Source: Patescibacteria group bacterium
GTDB taxonomy: Bacteria > Patescibacteria > ABY1 > UBA10025 > JAHIVO01
DNA: 64,000 nt
Assembly: GCA_028718605.1 (NCBI GenBank)
Contig: JAQULM010000001.1
Coordinates: forward strand, 96,685 to 160,684
Direction of reading: 5' to 3'
Below are positions 58,738 to 64,000 of the stretch, piece after piece. A model generated the notes under the pieces. It saw only the letters and a program-made list of their open reading frames with translations, was not told where the DNA came from and ran no database searches. The position numbers and the translations under genes are program-made. How positions within the stretch are numbered: the first letter of the stretch is position 1; the number at the start of each line of letters is the position of its first letter.

Positions 58738-60177
58738 TCATGAGGATGCCTCGCCGTGCATCTGTAATCGTATCCGCTCCATCGCATCGCGGTACTGGAG
58801 GGCGTTCGCGAGCGGCGCAGTAACCTGGTCGCGCACGTGCTCAAGGTACTGCACATCCTGCACCGTATACGCATCGGATCCCGTGCGGTCGCCAACGGCG
58901 ATAATCCCGATTACTTCGTCCTCGGTTCGCAGCGGCACGTACGCGGTAATATGCCGCTTTTTCATGTCATGCTCAGCCCGTTGTAGGTTGCCATTGCCCT
59001 TCCCCTCCTCGATCAGGTGGGGAATTTCGTCGCGGATGATCACGTCCGGCTTTACAAGCGCCAACCGGGCTAAATCGCTCGAGTCCTCGTGCAATTCTTC
59101 GCGCTGCATGGCGTCCGGGCTATGCACAAAACACCCCTTGGTTCGTTCGAGGAGGAATATTTTTACGGCGTTTGCGTTCAGGTAGCCCTGAATGTTTTTT
59201 GCAACGGCGTCCGCAAGCTCCTGCGCGTCAGTCTTTTTTGCCACAGCGTCGCGCACCTCTTGAACGGCGAGGTCAATGCTCTGCCTGCCCTTGAACGTTG
59301 TGTCAACAATTTTTTCAACGAGCCTCTTCAATGGCGGAAACCCTAACGCAACGAGTGCAATGAGGATTATTGCCGTCCACGTCGTATTAATATTCCACGA
59401 TTGTTCAATAGTTGACTTTAAAGCGAGAGCGAGATACGTATAAATTGCGAGAACAAGTATCAATGAAATTCCATAAATAACTCCACGGCGAACTATTACC
59501 CTAATATCCATAAATCGGTATTTGATCATGGCATATGAAGTTGCTGCAGCATATACAATACAAGCAATATAAGCAATCGAAAATAACGTTGAGTTTGAAC
59601 GATTAATCGCAAATTCAAAACTTAAAACTAACCCAATGGTGATTGCTACTAGTAAGCCGAGGATAATATATTGTAACTGAATGTGTGCGACTCCTTGAGA
59701 ATGTTTATATTTTGTAATTAAATTATAAAAGGTGATTGGAAAAAAATAAATTGCGATCGTTAGAAAATAAATTATAAAAAGTAATATATTGTAAACTAAA
59801 CCAGAATTTTGATAATAAAATATTTTTCCAAAAATCGTTAAAAGAATTACTGATCCAATAGGAATGAACAGTAATAGCTCCGATTTTATCGTCAACCTTT
59901 TGTTCTCGGTAGGAAAATGAATTGCAAACAGCGATAAAAAATAGGCGATTAACGATGCAAATATGAAATCTAGTTTTGATAGAAATATATTTATTGAGGG
60001 AATATTCCTCAATGAACTTGTTTCAAACGTCCCGATTATTACCCAAAAAGCCCCCATTACAAGAAACCAAATATATCTATTAAATGCTTTGGTTTTCTTG
60101 CGCTTGATAATAGCTTCAATAGCAATTAATGTTACAAAAACTGCACTGATCCCACAAAGAATTACTAAAATATCCAT
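58738..60177 (-). CDS. 7TM-GAF protein without kinase domain, 479 aa
   Basis: A second truncated receptor like 54339-55769. About 225 residues of membrane helices end with the linker YAMIKYRFMDIRVIVRRGV, then a helical region (LVEKIVDTTFKGRQSIDLA) and a GAF domain (about 310-470) with VIIRDEIPHLIEEGK and VPLRTEDEVIGIIAVGDR. No output domain follows. The 7TM DNA (59340-60177) is AT-rich and the GAF part GC-richer. Stand-alone gene; it is 16 bases from the downstream GIY-YIG gene. It could share a partner kinase with the other receptor. Confidence 0.85.
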   Translation of the reverse strand: MDILVILCGISAVFVTLIAIEAIIKRKKTKAFNRYIWFLVMGAFWVIIGTFETSSLRNIPSINIFLSKLDFIFASLIAYFLSLFAIHFPTENKRLTIKSELLLFIPIGSVILLTIFGKIFYYQNSGLVYNILLFIIYFLTIAIYFFPITFYNLITKYKHSQGVAHIQLQYIILGLLVAITIGLVLSFEFAINRSNSTLFSIAYIACIVYAAATSYAMIKYRFMDIRVIVRRGVIYGISLILVLAIYTYLALALKSTIEQSWNINTTWTAIILIALVALGFPPLKRLVEKIVDTTFKGRQSIDLAVQEVRDAVAKKTDAQELADAVAKNIQGYLNANAVKIFLLERTKGCFVHSPDAMQREELHEDSSDLARLALVKPDVIIRDEIPHLIEEGKGNGNLQRAEHDMKKRHITAYVPLRTEDEVIGIIAVGDRTGSDAYTVQDVQYLEHVRDQVTAPLANALQYRDAMERIRLQMHGEASS

Positions 60178-60574
60178 AATATTCTCCTTTCTTTGCGCCG
60201 TCGCAATAATTAGCGCCGTCGCTTTTAACCTACCACTCCCCCTTTTCCCGTCAAGTTAGATATAAACAAACGCCTGTGGATAAGTTCATTTACCGTATAA
60301 TGCATGGAGCGTACAATTACCGTAGTACATATAACATAGATATAGACTTCTTTCTCTTCAACGCCCATTGCGTGGGATTAACACACGCTCAAATCGCGCT
60401 TTTGTCTCACGGATGAGCAAATCCACGCCACCTATCGTCCAAATTCGTGGCTGGTACCCAGGTGCGCCAGCACCAATCATTGCCCTCCCCAGGTTCACCC
60501 CGGACTTGTGGAGGGCGTATTTTACCAAACCAAAACACGCCGCCGTGCCTGTCGCAGGCAGTTTTTGAATTGTC
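60178..60574. other. intergenic region, no gene seen
   Basis: The stretch holds two direct copies of GCGCCGTCGC (60195-60204, 60213-60222) and a small hairpin with T-run near 60546-60566 (GCCTG-TC-GCAGGC followed by AGTTTTTG on the plus strand). No family-supported reading frame is visible. Confidence 0.5.
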
Positions 60575-61225
60575 CTAACGGACCTGCTCGGGATTTTCGC
60601 CGCTGGCCTTCACGATCCTCCACTGCTCGATGCGCCGCACGGCGAACATAAGAATGAGTACGACAACAATCGCGCCGATCATGTTCCACATCATGTCATC
60701 CGCCGTGTCAATGCCGTCGCCGAGCCGCTTGCCGACAACCCCCCTGATTTTATCCTCAATATATTCTTCCATCTCGTAGCACGTGCCGAGCGCCATGGTC
60801 ATAATGACCGCGATAAAGCCAGTGAGCTTCTTGCCGATGCCGAGCTTGCCCGCCTGCCGCAAATGCCAAAACAAGTAAAATGCCAGGAGCGCCGTCATAC
60901 CGCCGCCGAACGCGTGCGCCATCTGGTCGTACCACATGTACTTCGAATACCAGTGTGCCACGTCACCCATCGCGTCAACCGATACCGACAGGAATGCGCC
61001 GAGGAACACGAACCAGGGAAACGGCTCGCCCGTCGCCTTCCTGACGCGGTTCGAGATTACTTCAACTGCCAGCCATACGCTCCCCGACGTGACGATGAGC
61101 CCGCTCCAGGTGAAATCGAGCGAGAAGTGCAGCACTTCGATCCAGTTCAGGAATTCAAAAACGATCCACGCCGAGAAAGCGAGGCGTACGATAGTGGTGA
61201 TAAGTGCGTTGCGTTTCATACGCAT
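60575..61225 (-). CDS. integral membrane protein, 216 aa
   Basis: Six hydrophobic segments are visible with the motif DQMAHAFGGGMTALLAFYLF and an acidic EMEEYIEDKIRG loop, followed by DGIDTADDMMWNMIGAIV. The HAFGG and DTxxDxxxNxxGA-type motifs resemble the DUF2238/YjdF-like membrane family. Start 61225 (MRMKRNALI) excludes an implausible basic extension. Function unknown. Confidence 0.72.
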   Translation of the reverse strand: MRMKRNALITTIVRLAFSAWIVFEFLNWIEVLHFSLDFTWSGLIVTSGSVWLAVEVISNRVRKATGEPFPWFVFLGAFLSVSVDAMGDVAHWYSKYMWYDQMAHAFGGGMTALLAFYLFWHLRQAGKLGIGKKLTGFIAVIMTMALGTCYEMEEYIEDKIRGVVGKRLGDGIDTADDMMWNMIGAIVVVLILMFAVRRIEQWRIVKASGENPEQVR

Positions 61226-61373
61226 ATCGTACTGTACCCGCGCCGTGCCTGTCAACGCCGCTTCTCGTTTTTGTCTCTGTGAATAAACCGGCTTGACGGA
61301 GCTCACGCGTACGCTATACTTTCCGTTGGAACGACCACCGACCCACGATGGTTGTTCCGCTTTTATATTAATA

Positions 61374-61409
61374 ACAAACCCCGCTGCCTTGGCAATAAAC
61401 AACGGGGTT
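61374..61409 (-). terminator. terminator of the 630-aa membrane protein gene
   Basis: Arms AACCCCG and CGGGGTT on the minus strand around a loop containing GTTTATTGCCAAGG, then TGTTATT. It begins a few bases after the stop at 61413. Confidence 0.65.
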
Positions 61410-61412
61410 ATA

Positions 61413-63305
61413 CTAAGTGGTACGCACCTGCACTTCATGGAGCAGGCGCACAGTCTGCTCAACGATCGGCCTGCCGATACTGCTCGCTTTTTTCGCGTGG
61501 ATGTTCAGCGAGTAGCCCTGCCGGCTGCGGGTGAACTTAAAGAGAAGGACGATTTTGTGGGTACGGAGCCATTGGAACGCTTTGTCGAACTGTTCCTGGT
61601 CGAAGAACACGATTTTGTGGGCGACATCGCGCTGGATATTCTCGAGATAGGTATACGAGTTGAGGATATACGGAATGCCACCCAGCGGACTGCCCAACGC
61701 AAGGAGTATCCAGGTGACGTGGCCAACATCAATGGGATGGGGAATGTAACCCCGAATACGCCCTGCGAGCTGCTGGAACAGCTCATCCTCGGACATGATT
61801 ACCTCTTGGTCCATAGCGCCTGCTGTCACGGGCTGGCGAGGTGTTGCAGGAGAATCAGGCTGCCCCAGAGCTTCATGCAGCCCAAGCGCCTTTTCCAAGT
61901 AATAAATGCGCGTACTCAGGCGTGACTTCATCCCCTCCGCGAGCTTGATCCACTCTGTTTGCGCGGCAGTACGTTTGGAATCAGGAATCGCATGAATACG
62001 ATCCCAGAGTTGCCGCTCGTAGTCGTTGGCGTTACTATTTTCAGACCGCGGCTGGGTAAGCCAGTTGAGCTGCCACTGGGCCTGCTCAAGCGCATTACGC
62101 CGTTCACCCGGCGAAATGGCATGGTCTTCTGCCCGCTGAAGCTCTGCAGCAATACCAGCCGGGATTGCAAGACCTTCTGTTTTCCCCAAACGCACTTTAA
62201 ACGCGGCGATCATTGCATCAACTTCCTGGTGCTTATGCTTCCTGCGTTCTTCCCTCGCCCGTGCTGCGATAACCGCACGTGCTCCGTACTGAAACGCCGA
62301 GAGCTCGCCATCCAGTATGGACTGGTATACAAACATCATGGTAACGCCGCGTTTGCGGGATAGGATCTCGCTCACATGGGCGTACGGGGCTGAAAATTCA
62401 AACCCGTGGGTTTCGCAGTACGACATATGCAGCGCAAAAAGCTCCTTCGCCTCCCGAGTAAGGCGGATCAGGGATGGCGCTGCCGCCCACCACCACCAGC
62501 CAGTAAAAAAGAAACAGAACAGTGAGACTGACACCAGTGCCCACGACAGGGGTGCGGCGAGGTGACGTGTCCCGTATACCGCAACCAATGCGCGATTGTA
62601 GAGCGTATCAGTGACCGTACGGTTCAGGGCAGTGTCCTCTGCCCCGTTGGAATGCTCAACATAAGCAGCGATAAGGGACCGAACCTGCCGGAGGTTTCCT
62701 TCCGAGTGGCTGTACGGTTCGTAGTGGACCGAGAAGTATGGGAACAAACCAGCTGCGCGAACCAGCCGTAAATCGAGCGTATCCGCATAGTACGGGCTGG
62801 CGCGCATTGAATCTGTCCCCGGATAGAGCGTATCGATGTGCGTCGGCTTACTCGACCGCGAGAAGAATGTGTTCGGAAGAAACGCGACGAATGCGGCAAC
62901 TTCGTTCTGGTACCAGATGATCCATATGAGCCCGGTCGAGTCCGTAGCGGGAAGCGGCCCCGTGAGCGGCGGATTCGAGGGAATGAGCCCCCGGAACGTA
63001 CTGTCCGCGAAAGGGAAACTCAGCTTGGATCCAAACGGGACGAACCGATGTTCAACCGGCGTTTTCTGGTAGATGCTCGCGATCGCTTCAACCCCGCCAT
63101 TGAAGACAAATTCGGAATTGCTTCCCGGATCTCCGAAAAAAATCCGATGCACTTGGGGAAAGAGCGCGATGCCCAGAAGCCCGAGCCCGACGATCAATGC
63201 GGCAACGCTCAACAACCACGTCCCCAAACGGCACCGAATGCATTTGCATGCATGTGCCTGAGAGGGTTGTTGGGCGCGATCCGCTGGAATGCTGGGAGAA
63301 CGCAT
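61413..63305 (-). CDS. large membrane protein with extracytoplasmic and coiled cytoplasmic parts, 630 aa
   Basis: Helix 1 at about 29-50 (LLSVAALIVGLGLLGIALF), an extracytoplasmic region of about 200 residues, a second helix (about 252-275, ALVSVSLFCFFFTGWWWW), then a helical, charged cytoplasmic region (about 280-480). Near 525-545 another hydrophobic stretch (VTWILLALGSPLGGIPY) occurs before a C-terminal DNA-binding-like or scaffold region. No family recognised. AAGGAGG precedes the ATG, as in the FCB-like loci. It might be a sensor or secretion-related component. Confidence 0.6.
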   Translation of the reverse strand: MRSPSIPADRAQQPSQAHACKCIRCRLGTWLLSVAALIVGLGLLGIALFPQVHRIFFGDPGSNSEFVFNGGVEAIASIYQKTPVEHRFVPFGSKLSFPFADSTFRGLIPSNPPLTGPLPATDSTGLIWIIWYQNEVAAFVAFLPNTFFSRSSKPTHIDTLYPGTDSMRASPYYADTLDLRLVRAAGLFPYFSVHYEPYSHSEGNLRQVRSLIAAYVEHSNGAEDTALNRTVTDTLYNRALVAVYGTRHLAAPLSWALVSVSLFCFFFTGWWWWAAAPSLIRLTREAKELFALHMSYCETHGFEFSAPYAHVSEILSRKRGVTMMFVYQSILDGELSAFQYGARAVIAARAREERRKHKHQEVDAMIAAFKVRLGKTEGLAIPAGIAAELQRAEDHAISPGERRNALEQAQWQLNWLTQPRSENSNANDYERQLWDRIHAIPDSKRTAAQTEWIKLAEGMKSRLSTRIYYLEKALGLHEALGQPDSPATPRQPVTAGAMDQEVIMSEDELFQQLAGRIRGYIPHPIDVGHVTWILLALGSPLGGIPYILNSYTYLENIQRDVAHKIVFFDQEQFDKAFQWLRTHKIVLLFKFTRSRQGYSLNIHAKKASSIGRPIVEQTVRLLHEVQVRTT

Positions 63306-63434
63306 GACAAGACCCTCCTTGGGGGTTTAAGATTTCTTGGTTATGCTCCTTGTTGGCAAGGAACGCTTTTTGAAAAAATAGTTGTGTTTTGCATTACCTT
63401 ACGAAAAATGGCGGCAATCGTCAAGCGACAGCAC

Positions 63435-63470
63435 AAAAAAACGCCGGATCCAGGGAATGAATCCGGTGTT
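63435..63470 (-). terminator. terminator of the right-edge T9SS-tail gene
   Basis: Arms ACACCGGAT and ATCCGGCGT with a 12-base loop, then a T-run on the minus strand. The CCGGA stem matches that of the terminator at 45923-45956. Confidence 0.82.
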
Positions 63471-63512
63471 TTCTTGGAATCGGTAGGTATGTCTTGGGGA
63501 AGAAGGCATGCT

Positions 63513-64000
63513 CTACTTGAGTAAGAGCATCTTCTTTGTTTGTGTTGCCTCGGGTGTTTGTATCCGGTAGAAGTAGACGCCCGAGGAGTACTGATCAGCA
63601 ACCCACGAAATGTTATGCTGACCAGCATTGTGCTGGGCATCGACCAATGTTGCCACCTTCTGCCCGAGGATGTTGTACACGTCCAGGCGGACATGGGCAG
63701 CTACAGGTAGTGAGTACGAAATCACGGTTGTGGCGTTGAACGGATTGGGGTAGTTCTGGTTGAGGGTGAAGGAAACTGGCAGCGCGCCATCTGGTTCCAT
63801 GGTAAGCTTTCCACTGCCTCCAACTTCAATAGCATACGTGGATAGCCATACTGTACCCGTTGGCACGAAGCTACTGCCCGATGACAAGGCAACGTACCAC
63901 TGGCCAGTCGTATTCTTGTGCAATCCGACGTCGTCCTTGCCGTCACCATTGAAGTCGCCAACGAGGGGAACATAGACTTCCCCGGTGCCGAACAGAGTGG
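63513..64000 (-). CDS. secreted protein with FG-GAP/VCBS repeat and T9SS-type sorting domain, C-terminal part, cut by window edge
   Basis: The frame stays open to the right edge, so only the last 161 residues are seen. They start with LFGTGEVYVPLVGDFNGDGKD, then DVGLHKNTTGQWYVALS, an FG-GAP/VCBS-type repeat, and end with a type A T9SS domain: FTLNQNYPNPFNATTVISYSL, LDVYNILGQKV, SGVYFYRIQ and TKKMLLLK. The tail is about as similar to that of the 45997-47664 protein as members of one genome usually are. The ATG or TTG inside the window is not the real start. Confidence 0.88.
   Translation of the reverse strand, partial: TLFGTGEVYVPLVGDFNGDGKDDVGLHKNTTGQWYVALSSGSSFVPTGTVWLSTYAIEVGGSGKLTMEPDGALPVSFTLNQNYPNPFNATTVISYSLPVAAHVRLDVYNILGQKVATLVDAQHNAGQHNISWVADQYSSGVYFYRIQTPEATQTKKMLLLK

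Overview
This window reads as a chromosome segment of a Candidate Phyla Radiation (Patescibacteria, probably Parcubacteria-like) bacterium. The indications are a DUF4012 cell-surface protein inside an exopolysaccharide operon, membrane proteins with Asn/Thr/Ala-rich linkers, few Shine-Dalgarno sites in the core genes, an ADP-forming acyl-CoA synthetase with a 2-oxoacid:ferredoxin oxidoreductase, and a group 3b-type NiFe hydrogenase. The taxonomy is inferred from gene content; no ribosomal marker gene lies in the window. Against that background sit three loci that look like outer-membrane FCB-group bacteria: an OmpA-like barrel protein with a Cys-type lipoprotein, a CHAP protein with a type IX secretion (T9SS)-type sorting tail, and a second T9SS-tailed protein at the right edge. 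All three have strong AGGAG-type ribosome binding sites. Layout: (1) 1-5.3 kb: start of murJ, a promoter-driven structured small RNA, and small secreted or membrane proteins in transcription units with consensus promoters and long structured leaders. (2) 5.3-13.1 kb: polysaccharide operon (priming phosphotransferase, three GT4 enzymes, Wzz-like protein, DUF4012), then rnpB (RNase P RNA). (3) 13.7-25 kb: GDPD, alpha/beta hydrolase, RNase H, RecJ, a plus-strand nucleotide-salvage set, an ABC exporter and a tRNA-dihydrouridine synthase. (4) 25-25.55 kb: a tRNA cluster with an odd initiator tRNA, tRNA-His, and a third tRNA carrying about 30 extra bases in its anticodon loop. (5) 25.5-37.2 kb: energy metabolism: PfkB kinase, 2-oxoacid:ferredoxin oxidoreductase, ADP-forming acyl-CoA synthetase, two tandem phosphoglycerate mutases, enolase, phosphoglycerate kinase. 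(6) 37.3-45.9 kb: NiFe hydrogenase cluster with hypC and a zinc-finger-less hypA, rearranged by a partial tandem duplication that created an in-frame HypA/large-subunit chimera. (7) 46-48.7 kb: CHAP/T9SS-tail protein and an anchored Asn-rich protein. (8) 49.2-60.2 kb: a sensory island: an operon of a FeeM/LuxI-like acyltransferase, a small membrane protein, a ThiF/E1-like enzyme and a 7TM-GAF-GAF histidine kinase, plus two 7TM-GAF proteins without kinase domains, one paired with a deoxyribosyltransferase-like/RHH fusion. Repeats, an S23-type four-helix-bundle gene and a GIY-YIG gene lie among them. (9) 60.6-64 kb: membrane proteins and the T9SS-tail fragment. Functionally, lower glycolysis, 2-oxoacid oxidation and ADP-forming acyl-CoA synthetase would give ATP and reduced ferredoxin, and the hydrogenase would balance reductant as H2 or NADPH. 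The best candidate for an undescribed system is the acyltransferase/E1/7TM-kinase operon at 49.2-54.2 kb.
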